Assembly (NCBI RefSeq): GCF_900520355.1
Contig: NZ_LS999521.1
Location: forward strand, 558,001 to 622,000
Direction of reading: 5' to 3'
DNA: 64,000 nt
Origin: Acinetobacter calcoaceticus
Lineage (GTDB): Bacteria; Pseudomonadota; Gammaproteobacteria; Pseudomonadales; Moraxellaceae
A model generated the notes under the pieces. The model was not told where the DNA came from, did no database searches, and worked only from the letters and a program-made list of their open reading frames with translations. Positions 1 to 7,847 of this stretch are shown piece after piece. Positions within the stretch are counted from its first letter, which is position 1, and the number at the start of each line of letters is the position of its first letter. The translations under genes and the position numbers were made by a program.

Positions 1-335
1 TATTTGGTGGATGGATTGTGTCACAAATGGACTTGGCTGGAGCAATTCACGCAGAACGTTTCAGTCGTGGTCGTTGTGCTACGATTTCCATTAATCAAAT
101 GACCTTTTTGGTTCCGGTAAAGGTTGGCTTTGTCATTAGCTGCTATACCAAAATCTTAAAAGTTGGAAATACTTCTATTCAAATGCAAATTGAAGTTTGG
201 GATAGTCATGATGACTCTCGTGAGCCAATACGCATTACTGAAGGAGTCTTTACCTTTGTAGCAGTTGATGTAAAAGGTAATAAGCGTCAAATACCTGAAG
301 AAGCGAGACAAAAGTTTTTAGCATCTTGTGCATAA
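1..335 (+). CDS. Acyl-CoA thioesterase, YciA-like hotdog (5' truncated)
   Basis: This is the C-terminal part of a YciA-type acyl-CoA thioesterase, which hydrolyses acyl-CoA to free acid and CoA in the cytosol. The reading frame is open from base 3 to the window edge, so the start lies upstream and the GTG at 18 is internal. The first visible residues FGGWIVSQMDLAGAIHAE match the YciA helix region (GGWxxxxMDxAGAI). About 110 residues remain of a family usually near 130. A strong terminator follows the stop. The family call is from the motif; substrate range cannot be read from sequence. Confidence 0.8.
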   Translation, partial: FGGWIVSQMDLAGAIHAERFSRGRCATISINQMTFLVPVKVGFVISCYTKILKVGNTSIQMQIEVWDSHDDSREPIRITEGVFTFVAVDVKGNKRQIPEEARQKFLASCA

Positions 336-336
336 T

Positions 337-368
337 AAAAAAGCCCAAATTCAAATTTGGGCTTTTTT
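337..368. terminator. Bidirectional intrinsic terminator
   Basis: Perfect inverted repeat AGCCCAAATT / AATTTGGGCT with a 2-base loop, flanked by A6 and T6 runs. It lies between two convergent genes and can stop transcription from both sides. Confidence 0.85.
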
Positions 369-374
369 ATATCT

Positions 375-869
375 TTATTTCTTACGTTTAGGTAACCATG
401 CCCATAGCATTTGGCACTGGATTGGTTCATTGCCTGCATCATCAATGACAGTAACCGGAATCACAAGTTCACCTTTTTCATTATCCGCAATAAACTTTTG
501 CTGTTCAGTGGATAGCGTTGCTGTAGCAGTCAAACCGCCTTCAACCACTTTTAAATAATCTACATGCAATGATTTGATTAATAAAATGCGGTTATCAGGA
601 ATGTGTAAACCCGTTAGAAAACCTGTTGCAGTTTCAGCTAAAAGAGCCATAGCAGCAGCATGGACTCCTTTAATATGGTTCTGCATATTTTTTTGGTTAT
701 CTAAGCGGACAGTAACGTGGTTTGAGTCTACTTCCAGATAGCGAATATTTGCTGTACCCACCATTGGCACGATACGACCAAACGCCTTGCTCCAAAGTGT
801 ACTCCGAATACCTTTAGGGAATTTTGAAGTCGCTTTTACCAGTTTTGATAGACGATTGGATTGAGACAT
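375..869 (-). CDS. DUF4442 / PaaI-like hotdog thioesterase-fold protein
   Basis: A 164-residue cytosolic protein. The N-terminal helix region (about 1-35) is basic, followed by a hotdog core with a helix HIKGVHAAAMALLAETATG (about 64-82), the hallmark of PaaI/DUF4442 proteins that bind acyl-CoA. It lies 35 bases downstream of yajQ on the same strand, so the two are probably co-transcribed. Its 3' end meets a YciA-like thioesterase across a shared terminator. Catalytic activity and substrate are unknown; the fold assignment is from the pattern of the central helix. Confidence 0.7.
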   Translation of the reverse strand: MSQSNRLSKLVKATSKFPKGIRSTLWSKAFGRIVPMVGTANIRYLEVDSNHVTVRLDNQKNMQNHIKGVHAAAMALLAETATGFLTGLHIPDNRILLIKSLHVDYLKVVEGGLTATATLSTEQQKFIADNEKGELVIPVTVIDDAGNEPIQCQMLWAWLPKRKK

Positions 870-904
870 GGAATTACCTTAGCTTTGAATGTCACGACAA
901 GAGA

Positions 905-1393
905 TTAATCTTTAAAGTTATTAAACTGTAATGGCACACCAAATTGTTGTTCACGTAAAAAGTTCATCACTTGTTGTAAAGTGTCACGCTTTTTATCCGT
1001 TACACGAATTTTGTCGCCTTGGATAGAAGATTGCACTTTAACGCCACTTTCTTTAATGGCTTTATTAATTTTTTTTGCAGTATCCGAGTCAAGACCGTCT
1101 TTAAGTTTAATTACTTGTACAAAATTTTTGCCTGAAGCAGCAGCTTTTTGCGGGTCTAGAGCTTGTACATCAATTTTACGTTTATAAAAATGATTTTCTA
1201 ACATGTTGTAAACTTGTTCACACTGGAAATCGCTTTCGGTACTGATTTTAATTTCTTTATTTTTTTCGTTTATTTCGACTGAAACATCATGACCACGAAA
1301 GTCAAAACGTGTTGCAATCTCTTTTTGTGTGTTCTGTACGGCATGATTAACTTCAAAAATCTCTAATTCAGAGACAATATCGAAAGAAGGCAT
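905..1393 (-). CDS. yajQ: YajQ family nucleotide (c-di-GMP)-binding protein
   Basis: A full-length YajQ/UPF0234 protein of 162 residues, usual for the family. It starts MPSFDIVSE, the conserved YajQ N-terminus, and contains the ATRFDFRGHD segment (about 27-36) and the C-terminal KKRDTLQQVM block. Members form two ferredoxin-like domains. Some bind cyclic di-GMP and act with LysR regulators (known for Xanthomonas and Pseudomonas), and others bind nucleic acid. Here it is the first gene of a probable two-gene unit with the DUF4442 protein. Its role in this genus is inferred from family only. Confidence 0.92.
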   Translation of the reverse strand: MPSFDIVSELEIFEVNHAVQNTQKEIATRFDFRGHDVSVEINEKNKEIKISTESDFQCEQVYNMLENHFYKRKIDVQALDPQKAAASGKNFVQVIKLKDGLDSDTAKKINKAIKESGVKVQSSIQGDKIRVTDKKRDTLQQVMNFLREQQFGVPLQFNNFKD

Positions 1394-1484
1394 AGTTTAG
1401 ACCTTTACAAAGGGAAAGAATATTTGAGATGCTAAGAGGGTTTTCTTCATTTGCCAAGTGTTGTTTACATCAAAGGAGTGCACA

Positions 1485-1799
1485 ATGATCCGTAAACAAG
1501 AAATTACAACATTTGAATTCCCAGAAAATGCTGTTATCTGGGATGTCCGTGATACAAATGCTTATGCAGAAGGGCATGTTAAAGGTGCGGTAAATCGCCC
1601 GATTAATGATTTGAATGCTGATATTTTGAACCAGGTCTCTGCGGGTCAGCCGATTTATATTTTATGTGGTGGTGGTAGCAAAGCTCCTCGTGCAGCTGAG
1701 ACACTAGAAGGATTCGATGCCTCGCGTGAATATGTCGTGCTGATGGGGGGGACACGTGCAGCTCGTGATGCCGGCTTGCCTCTAGAGCAGGGCGCATAA
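1485..1799 (+). CDS. Single-domain rhodanese-like sulfurtransferase
   Basis: A 104-residue single rhodanese domain. The start ATG at 1485 is chosen because AAAGGAG lies 6 bases upstream; a longer frame from 1458 lacks a ribosome site. Visible features are the VIWDVRDTNAYAEGHVKGA motif (WDVR...GHxxGA) and the active-site loop at ILCGGGSKAPRAAE, where Cys is the persulfide-carrying residue. It would move sulfane sulfur in the cytosol. It is monocistronic, divergent from yajQ and closed by a UUCG-loop terminator. The acceptor is unknown. Confidence 0.85.
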   Translation: MIRKQEITTFEFPENAVIWDVRDTNAYAEGHVKGAVNRPINDLNADILNQVSAGQPIYILCGGGSKAPRAAETLEGFDASREYVVLMGGTRAARDAGLPLEQGA

Positions 1800-1826
1800 A
1801 AAAAAGCACCTTCGGGTGCTTTTTTA
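1797..1826. terminator. Bidirectional intrinsic terminator with UUCG loop
   Basis: AAAAAGCACC-TTCG-GGTGCTTTTT, a very stable tetraloop hairpin with A and T tracts on both sides. It separates the rhodanese gene from convergent mnmC. Confidence 0.88.
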
Positions 1827-1836
1827 TGGAATTAAA

Positions 1837-3711
1837 CTACTGTGTTTTGAAATAAGGCTTTTTAGGTTTTACTTTTTTTTGGAATCGTTGCGGATTCAAT
1901 TTTTGTAATAAGCGGTCCGGTACTGGACAAGCTTCTTCTAACATCTGGGCAATTAAGATCTCACTGCATAGCGGAGCAAATAAGAAGCCCTTAGAACCAA
2001 GACCAGCAAAAGTAGCAATTCGGCTATTCGCCTGCATTTTTCCAACGAGAGGAAAATAATCTAAGCTTTGTGCGCGGATAGATGCTCGGCCTTGCCAAGT
2101 AGTCGTAGGAGGCAATTGTTGTGCATATTCAGGAAATACGCTGTGGATTAATTCAAAGTTATGCATATGGTCGTCGGCAAGTACTTCTTGATCCTCTCGA
2201 TTTGGATAAAAAGACGCACCTAAAATCATCTGTGAAGCATTAAGTTGCATACAGTAGCCGCCATAGCTATAAGCTTCCTGTAAAGGCAGCGGAGCAAAAG
2301 TATTATCAACCCAGCTTACTTGCCCACGTATTGGTTTTAACTGTGGATAGCTTTCAAAAAAAGTCGTGCTTTGACGCGCACAGCACACAACCACATGGTC
2401 TGCCTCTGCAATAACTTCATTGCTAGTCTGCAATTGAACTTTATTTTCAAAAGAAACCAGTGCTGTGATATTGGCAATTTTTAGATCAATTAAGGGATGT
2501 TGCAAAATTTCATCACGTAATTGATGTGGTGAAACAGAACCCGCTTCGGTAAGTAAAACACTTGAATATACAGTTTCAAGTGAGTTCGTTGAGTGAGTAA
2601 CAACCTGAGCTGGATATTGATTTACAAGATCCAGAAGCTCATCTGCATTTTTCAAGGCGATTTGTTGTATTTTTAGTGGGCGAAATGCTTGAAAATTTTT
2701 ATAAAAATTCAAGGCATGTTGCCAACTTAAGGTCATGAGATGTTCATGGCTTTGTTCAATTGGACATAGTTTTGGATTAAGTAATGCTAAAGGGTTTCCA
2801 GAAGCGCCAGATAATGCTTCTGTTTGCTCATATAGGGTGACTTTATGCCCACGTGCTGCAAATGCCCACGCTGTAGTTAAACCTGCTATACCAGCCCCAA
2901 TAATCGCAATATGCTGTTGTCCCTTACTTAATGAGTGAACTAAGCCTAATGGAGAGGACTCATCATCAGATTGAGGTGGATTCCAGATTGCTTTGAGCAT
3001 TTCCCGTTTATGCCGAAAACCACGTGGACGTGAAATACTAATGCCGTGTGCTTTTAGCCCACGTTTTAAAACACCCGCGACACTAAAAGAGGAAAATGTA
3101 CTGCCATAGTCAGAAAGACGGACGATATGGTTTAAAACGTTTTGTTCCCACATGTCTGGATTGCAAGAAGGTGCAAAGCCATCTAAAAACCAAGCATTCA
3201 CTGCTTTAGTTTTAGCCATGCTTGGGAAAATATCTTGTGCATCCCCTAGCCATAAGTCAATGCTAAAACGCTCTTCAGGGAAAGTTAAACGATGACACCC
3301 AGCAATCGGTAGTGGATATTGTTCAATTAACTGGTCTGCAAGTGGTTTAAGTTCATTCCAGACATTTAAAGCACGAATGAGGTCAGCTTTACTTAGCGGA
3401 AATTTTTCAACACTAATGGCATGTAAATGGCTTTGATTGTCTGGACGGACTTGTTGCCAAAGTTGCCAGAGTGCAAGAATGTTTAAACCCGTACCAAAAC
3501 CAGTTTCTCCTACACTGAAATATTCAAAATCTTTTAGATTGGCTAAGCGTTCTGATAAGTCGTTACCATTTAAAAAAACATGCCGTGTTTCAAGTAGGCC
3601 ATTATCTTTAGAGAAATAGACATCACCAAATTGTTTGGAAATGGGAACCTCGATACCATCGATTAATTCCCATTCCAGTTCTGCTGTTTGTATACGGTTT
3701 GATACGTTCAT
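1837..3711 (-). CDS. mnmC: MnmC: bifunctional tRNA mnm5s2U methyltransferase / FAD oxidoreductase
   Basis: A 624-residue two-domain tRNA wobble-uridine enzyme. The N-terminal methyltransferase part (about 1-250) carries the SAM loop GETGFGTGLNILAL (about 67-80). The C-terminal part begins with an FAD dinucleotide fold IIGAGIAGLTTAWAFAARG (about 270-288). Together they convert cmnm5s2U to nm5s2U and then to mnm5s2U in tRNAs such as Lys and Glu. Length and domain order are as in E. coli MnmC. It is the last gene of a tight minus-strand run after yciB, yciI and a small membrane protein, which do not share an evident function. Confidence 0.95.
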   Translation of the reverse strand: MNVSNRIQTAELEWELIDGIEVPISKQFGDVYFSKDNGLLETRHVFLNGNDLSERLANLKDFEYFSVGETGFGTGLNILALWQLWQQVRPDNQSHLHAISVEKFPLSKADLIRALNVWNELKPLADQLIEQYPLPIAGCHRLTFPEERFSIDLWLGDAQDIFPSMAKTKAVNAWFLDGFAPSCNPDMWEQNVLNHIVRLSDYGSTFSSFSVAGVLKRGLKAHGISISRPRGFRHKREMLKAIWNPPQSDDESSPLGLVHSLSKGQQHIAIIGAGIAGLTTAWAFAARGHKVTLYEQTEALSGASGNPLALLNPKLCPIEQSHEHLMTLSWQHALNFYKNFQAFRPLKIQQIALKNADELLDLVNQYPAQVVTHSTNSLETVYSSVLLTEAGSVSPHQLRDEILQHPLIDLKIANITALVSFENKVQLQTSNEVIAEADHVVVCCARQSTTFFESYPQLKPIRGQVSWVDNTFAPLPLQEAYSYGGYCMQLNASQMILGASFYPNREDQEVLADDHMHNFELIHSVFPEYAQQLPPTTTWQGRASIRAQSLDYFPLVGKMQANSRIATFAGLGSKGFLFAPLCSEILIAQMLEEACPVPDRLLQKLNPQRFQKKVKPKKPYFKTQ

Positions 3712-3734
3712 TTAGTTTAATAGATCGCTTGAGT

Positions 3735-4199
3735 TTACCACTGGCGTCGACGTTTTGTATGGATATAACTAGAGATAAAGAAACCCAGCAATACGCCACC
3801 AGCTAAGGTAACCGCGCCATATAAAAACATTTGCGCACTACGTTCGCTTTGTAAGACTTGAACCTGAACAGAGAGGCTATCATTTTTTAACTGTAACTCT
3901 TGGTTCTGAGCAAGTGCTTCAAGATTGGCATGTTCTAACTGTTTTAAACGAGATGCCTGATCTTGAACTAAAGCTTTGATTTTCGCATCTTGCTGTTGTT
4001 TATTCTTTGCAAGTTGCTCAGCCGTGAGTGGTTTTATTGCGGTCGACACCGTTGTACCAGCTGTTGGAACTGGCTTGTTCGCAGTCTGAGTTGAAGGCGC
4101 GCTTGGCGGCGGTGTTGCTGGTGTTGCAGCAGGTTCAACTGCTCCAGCAGTTGAACATATCAAACACAAGCCAAGAAAGCTTTTGATTGCAGGCTGCAT
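3735..4199 (-). CDS. Hypothetical protein: signal peptide, Pro/Thr-rich segment, coiled coil, C-terminal membrane anchor
   Basis: A 154-residue protein not assigned to a family. Residues 1-20 look like a signal peptide (FLGLCLICSTAGAVEP). Residues 21-60 are Pro/Thr/Ala-rich and probably unstructured. Residues 60-118 are charged and helical (LVQDQASRLKQLEHANLEAL), likely a coiled coil. One membrane helix (about 125-146) is followed by a basic tail HTKRRRQW. This predicts a periplasmic coiled coil anchored in the inner membrane with a short cytoplasmic tail. It lies 4 bases after yciI and 23 before mnmC. Function is unknown. Confidence 0.75.
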   Translation of the reverse strand: MQPAIKSFLGLCLICSTAGAVEPAATPATPPPSAPSTQTANKPVPTAGTTVSTAIKPLTAEQLAKNKQQQDAKIKALVQDQASRLKQLEHANLEALAQNQELQLKNDSLSVQVQVLQSERSAQMFLYGAVTLAGGVLLGFFISSYIHTKRRRQW

Positions 4200-4203
4200 G
4201 CGA

Positions 4204-4506
4204 TTACCCTTTTGGAAATGCTTTATTAAACGGTTTTACATCAATATGGGCATAAATGCCTTCTTTGAGAAATGGTTCTTCTTTTAACCATTCATCTAAT
4301 GCTTCGCGACTGTCGAATTCAACAATCATGGTGCTGCCATAAAAACCTGCTTGAGGATCATTAGGGTCTTTTGGCATAGCTCCCGCTGTAACAAGGCGGC
4401 CTTCATCATCAAGTTTTTGCAAACGTTCGATATGCTGAGAGCGTACTGCTAAGCGCTTCTCTAGAGTTCCTTCGTTATCGGTACAGCTTAGAACAAAAAA
4501 AGGCAT
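4204..4506 (-). CDS. yciI: YciI family protein
   Basis: A 100-residue YciI-like ferredoxin-fold protein. It starts MPFFVLSCTDNEGTLEKRLA and has the conserved His/Asp pattern of the family (RSQHIERL near 23-30, and the GSTMIVEFDSREALDEW block near 57-73). Some YciI-domain proteins are enzymes, such as muconolactone-type dehalogenases, but the E. coli-like small members have no settled role. It sits between yciB and a membrane protein in one minus-strand run, the same yci neighbourhood seen in enterobacteria. Confidence 0.85.
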   Translation of the reverse strand: MPFFVLSCTDNEGTLEKRLAVRSQHIERLQKLDDEGRLVTAGAMPKDPNDPQAGFYGSTMIVEFDSREALDEWLKEEPFLKEGIYAHIDVKPFNKAFPKG

Positions 4507-4540
4507 GTAATCGTATCTCTATAATCAATCAGGAACCACT

Positions 4541-5155
4541 TTAAGCGTCTGGTGACTTAAAATGTTTACGTAAAATAATGAACTGAATAATGATAAATGA
4601 AAACATCACAATCATGTCACCAAATGCAGTGAATTCACCCCAATATTTTCCGCCGTGAAATAAAAATGCAAAGAACACATGCAAACAAGACATTACTACA
4701 AACATGGCTGCCCAAGCGAAGTTTAGATTTTTCCAAGCTTTTTCACTTAAGTCTAAAATAGGATCAAATAAACGTCGTATGAGTGGCTTACGGTCTTTAC
4801 CAAACCAAGGTGAAACCAAGAATGCGCCTGCGAAAACCAAATTTAAAATTGCAGCTTTCAGACGAATATAGAAATCATCACTTAACATCAGGGTGATGCC
4901 ACCAAAAATGACAGTCATAAACAGTACAAACCACTGTTGTTTATCTAGACGGAATTTTTGGAAAACAAATAGGGCACCATATACCACAAGCATTGAAATA
5001 ATTAAGCCAGTAGTTGCTACAAGAATATTATTATTATCGACACCGCCAGCAGACCCGATCAGTTTAAGTAAAGGATGCTGTGTGTCAGTTGGATCAACTG
5101 TTTTATATAAATAGAAGAAAATAATTAATGGAACAAAGTCCAGAAGTGCTTTCAT
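4541..5155 (-). CDS. yciB: Inner membrane-spanning protein YciB (septation protein A family)
   Basis: A 204-residue polytopic membrane protein beginning MKALLDFVPLIIFFYLYK, the typical YciB start. The frame stays open upstream to 5224, but that would overlap the divergent gene at 5200, so the ATG at 5155 is preferred. About five hydrophobic helices are visible. The motif FGKDRKPLIRRL and a final helix plus RKHF match the family. In enterobacteria it acts in envelope integrity together with elongasome proteins. It is the first gene of the run yciB-yciI-hypothetical-mnmC. Confidence 0.9.
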   Translation of the reverse strand: MKALLDFVPLIIFFYLYKTVDPTDTQHPLLKLIGSAGGVDNNNILVATTGLIISMLVVYGALFVFQKFRLDKQQWFVLFMTVIFGGITLMLSDDFYIRLKAAILNLVFAGAFLVSPWFGKDRKPLIRRLFDPILDLSEKAWKNLNFAWAAMFVVMSCLHVFFAFLFHGGKYWGEFTAFGDMIVMFSFIIIQFIILRKHFKSPDA

Positions 5156-5199
5156 GTTAGAGTATCTGATCAGGTTTGGTGAATGGCATAGTATAAAAG

Positions 5200-6051
5200 A
5201 TGCAAGGCATAGATTTACATACACATAGCAATATTTCTGATGGAACTTTGTCTCCGGAATTACTGGTGCAAGCTGCTATAGATGTGAATTTGCATACTTT
5301 GGCTTTAACTGACCACGATACAATGGATGGGTTGCAGCGAGCTAGAATTGCTGCACAAGGTCATGATTTAAAGATCATTTCTGGTACAGAGATTTCAAGT
5401 CAGTGGTCACGTCCAACAACCAAAAAGAGTTATGGTGTACATATTGTTGCTTTAAACATGCAAGATGAAGCGCCAATTTTAGAAGCATTAGAACAACAAA
5501 AAAGAGTACGAGCGCAAAGAGCTAAAGTAATTTGTGATTTATTAGAAAAATGTATTGGTTTTCAGATTTATGAGGATGTTCTTGTCACAGTAGAAGATCA
5601 GGCAGATCGGATCACCAGAACGCATATTGCTAAAACATTGGTCGAAAAGAAAGTTGTAACTCGTCCTCAACAAGCATTTGATCGTTTCTTAAAAGAGGGA
5701 AGACGTGCTTTTGTAAAATTTGAAGGATTAGGGTTAAAAGAAACAATTGACATGATTCACGAAAGTAAAGGGTTGGCAGTTTTAGCACATCCGACTCGTT
5801 ATGATTTATCTGCAACTAACGTTCGATATTTAATTGAATTGTTCGCAACTTCAGGTGGAGACGCAATTGAGCTACCTCCACCGATGGAAACTTTATCTAC
5901 TCGCCAGATGGTTGATCGGATGATTGAGCAATATCAGTTAGCCGTATCGATTGGCAGTGATTTTCATGGTGAAAATATGCCATGGATTAAACTGGGAAAT
6001 ACACCTAAACCCGCTGCTAATCAGCAAGGCATTTGGGAACGTTTCCTCTAA
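5200..6051 (+). CDS. PHP-domain phosphoesterase, RNase AM / TrpH (YciV) family
   Basis: A 283-residue PHP-family metal phosphoesterase. The metal-binding motifs are visible: DLHTHSNISDG (about 5-15), LTDHDTMDG (about 36-44), the Glu in SGTEIS (about 66), LAHPTRY (near 195) and GSDFHGEN (near 251). This architecture matches TrpH/RNase AM, which acts on 3',5'-nucleoside bisphosphates and trims RNA 5' ends, including 5S rRNA in E. coli. It is divergent from yciB with only 44 bases between starts. The exact substrate here is inferred from the family. Confidence 0.85.
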   Translation: MQGIDLHTHSNISDGTLSPELLVQAAIDVNLHTLALTDHDTMDGLQRARIAAQGHDLKIISGTEISSQWSRPTTKKSYGVHIVALNMQDEAPILEALEQQKRVRAQRAKVICDLLEKCIGFQIYEDVLVTVEDQADRITRTHIAKTLVEKKVVTRPQQAFDRFLKEGRRAFVKFEGLGLKETIDMIHESKGLAVLAHPTRYDLSATNVRYLIELFATSGGDAIELPPPMETLSTRQMVDRMIEQYQLAVSIGSDFHGENMPWIKLGNTPKPAANQQGIWERFL

Positions 6052-6055
6052 GACT

Positions 6056-6967
6056 TTACAGTAAGTTATTATCTTGAGCCTGAATGGGTGGCGGGGTAGG
6101 TTTTCCTAGCGTTCCTAAAAGTTCAATTTCGATACTACGTACCATGGCATCTAAAGGTAAATCATTACTTTGAGTACCGAACGGCTCTTCAATTTCTGAG
6201 CTTAGTGCATCAAGTCCTAAGAATGTATATGCCAAAATCCCAACCAGTAAAGGTGTTGCTAAACCAAGCAATGAACCAAGACTAAATGGCAACATAAAAC
6301 AGAAAAAATAGACAGTGCGATTGAGCAAAACTGAATAGGCAAATGGAATGGGGGTATTGGCGATTCGGTCACAGCCAGTTTGCACAACACTTAAATCTGC
6401 AACATTTTTATTCATCTGTGCATAGATGATGTCAGAGATTTCACCTTCTTTAAGCGCTTGCAATAATTCCCAGTGAATGAGGCTTAAGGTGTATTGAGGG
6501 GCATTATTTTGCTGATAGAGCTGGGTGAGTGCTTGCTGGCTCATACCACTGGTTTGTATGAGCTCAGTTGGGTTCGCTGTCTGACGACGTAAACGATCAC
6601 GTAACACGTTAGCAAAAACAATCACATGTTGAATGACACGCTCTCGACGGGCTTGAGTCAAAATCCGGCAGTCACGGTCAAAATGGCGTGAAGTTGCAAT
6701 TAAAACGCCCCATAATTTTCGGGCTTCCCACCAACGGTCATAACACGCAGTATTTTTAAATCCTAAGAAGATAGAAAGCACGACGCCAATGAGAGTAAAG
6801 CCAACCAAAGGAATCTCTGGAAAGCGATACAGATTGATATATTCCACGCCACCAATGAGTGCAGAGATCAACATAACAAACCCTAAGGAAGGGAGAATTT
6901 TGGGTAAAATCGTCCCTCGCCAAGAGAATAAAACTTTGAAAATACTAGGTTGATCACGAACAATCAT
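6056..6967 (-). CDS. Bestrophin family (UPF0187) ion channel
   Basis: A 303-residue bestrophin-like membrane protein. The N-terminal helix contains the conserved basic segment FSWRGTILPKILPS, and GFKNTACYDRWWEARKLWG (about 70-88) is the family's signature loop. Several further hydrophobic helices follow, including CFMLPFSLGSLLGLATPLL near the gated neck. The tail EIEEPFGTQSNDLPLDAM is typical of bacterial bestrophins (EPFG...LPLD). These form pentameric ion channels; Klebsiella BEST conducts cations. It sits 61 bases after radC and converges on the PHP gene. Confidence 0.9.
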   Translation of the reverse strand: MIVRDQPSIFKVLFSWRGTILPKILPSLGFVMLISALIGGVEYINLYRFPEIPLVGFTLIGVVLSIFLGFKNTACYDRWWEARKLWGVLIATSRHFDRDCRILTQARRERVIQHVIVFANVLRDRLRRQTANPTELIQTSGMSQQALTQLYQQNNAPQYTLSLIHWELLQALKEGEISDIIYAQMNKNVADLSVVQTGCDRIANTPIPFAYSVLLNRTVYFFCFMLPFSLGSLLGLATPLLVGILAYTFLGLDALSSEIEEPFGTQSNDLPLDAMVRSIEIELLGTLGKPTPPPIQAQDNNLL

Positions 6968-7028
6968 TTTATTTTAAGCATCACTATTTTTGTTTCGATC
7001 TTCTAGGCTTAGTTAAGCTTTGTCAATA

Positions 7029-7736
7029 TTATTGAACTGATCTTGTTGCTGGGTTGAGCAGTTGTTGTTCAGCAAAAGAAAAGCTTCCTTCTGGGGAGAT
7101 AATAAAATGATCTAGCAGGTGTATTTCGACAAGTTGACAGGCATGTTCCAGTTGCTGAGTTAAGGCAATATCTTCGGCAGAAGGCTGCGCTGAACCAAAT
7201 GGATGATTGTGTGCAATAACGAGCTGGCAAGCATGTTGCTGTAAGGCGTAGCGTAGGGTTTGATTGACTGAGACAGCACAATGCTGCACTGAACCAAAGA
7301 ATAGCTTTTTAAAATGAAGTTTTCTTAATTCTGGATCTAGACACAGCACTGCAAAGACTTCTTGTTTCTCACCTTTTAATTCATAGCGCAAATAATCTAA
7401 AACTAAATCAGAAGAGTGAAGACTAAGATTGTTTTTCTGAAAGTGATGATCGAGATAACGCCGCCCGAGCTCTTTGACTGCCAATAATTGTGAATATTTC
7501 GTCGCTCCAATTCCATTAAATTGAGTTAACTCACTTAACGATGAATCAAATACTGCATTTAGGCTACCAAAATGCTGAATGAGTAAACGTGATAGTTCGA
7601 CTGCTGAATGTTGTCGTGAACCTGAGCGAAGAAAAATCGCGAGTAGCTCTGCATCTGATAGACTTTGCGGACCTTGTTGTAATAACCGTTCTCTTGGCCG
7701 CTCTTGTTCGGGCCAATTTTTAATAGAAGTATTCAT
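7029..7736 (-). CDS. radC: RadC family JAB/JAMM-domain protein
   Basis: A 235-residue RadC protein. The start ATG at 7736 is preferred over 7748 because GGGG lies 7 bases upstream and the result begins MNTSIKNWPEQERPRERLL, the usual RadC N-terminus. An HhH-like segment (FNGIGATKYSQL, about 76-87) precedes the JAB domain. The metal motif HxHx7SxxD is intact in HNHPFGSAQPSAED. The once-supposed repair role of RadC is doubtful, and the biochemical function is not established. It is divergent from coaBC. Confidence 0.93.
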   Translation of the reverse strand: MNTSIKNWPEQERPRERLLQQGPQSLSDAELLAIFLRSGSRQHSAVELSRLLIQHFGSLNAVFDSSLSELTQFNGIGATKYSQLLAVKELGRRYLDHHFQKNNLSLHSSDLVLDYLRYELKGEKQEVFAVLCLDPELRKLHFKKLFFGSVQHCAVSVNQTLRYALQQHACQLVIAHNHPFGSAQPSAEDIALTQQLEHACQLVEIHLLDHFIISPEGSFSFAEQQLLNPATRSVQ

Positions 7737-7785
7737 ATTCCCCAGCATAATTCGCTTAAAATTTTATTTTGTTTGCCCAATCAAT

Positions 7786-7815
7786 CTTGGGTCTGCGCGT
7801 ATTTAATGCTATTGT
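7786..7815 (+). promoter_or_regulatory. Candidate sigma-70 promoter for coaBC
   Basis: TTGGGT (7787-7792) and TATTGT (7810-7815) with a 17-base spacer. They lie 33 bases upstream of the GTG start in the 110-base radC/coaBC divergent gap. Both hexamers deviate from consensus. Confidence 0.4.
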
Positions 7816-7847
7816 GAGCGCCACTGCAACAGTAAGGTATCCTGTTC

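Noticed and set aside
328-558. Plus-strand open frame across the terminator and hotdog gene
   Set aside because: It is antisense to a well-supported gene and includes the terminator; no ribosome site.
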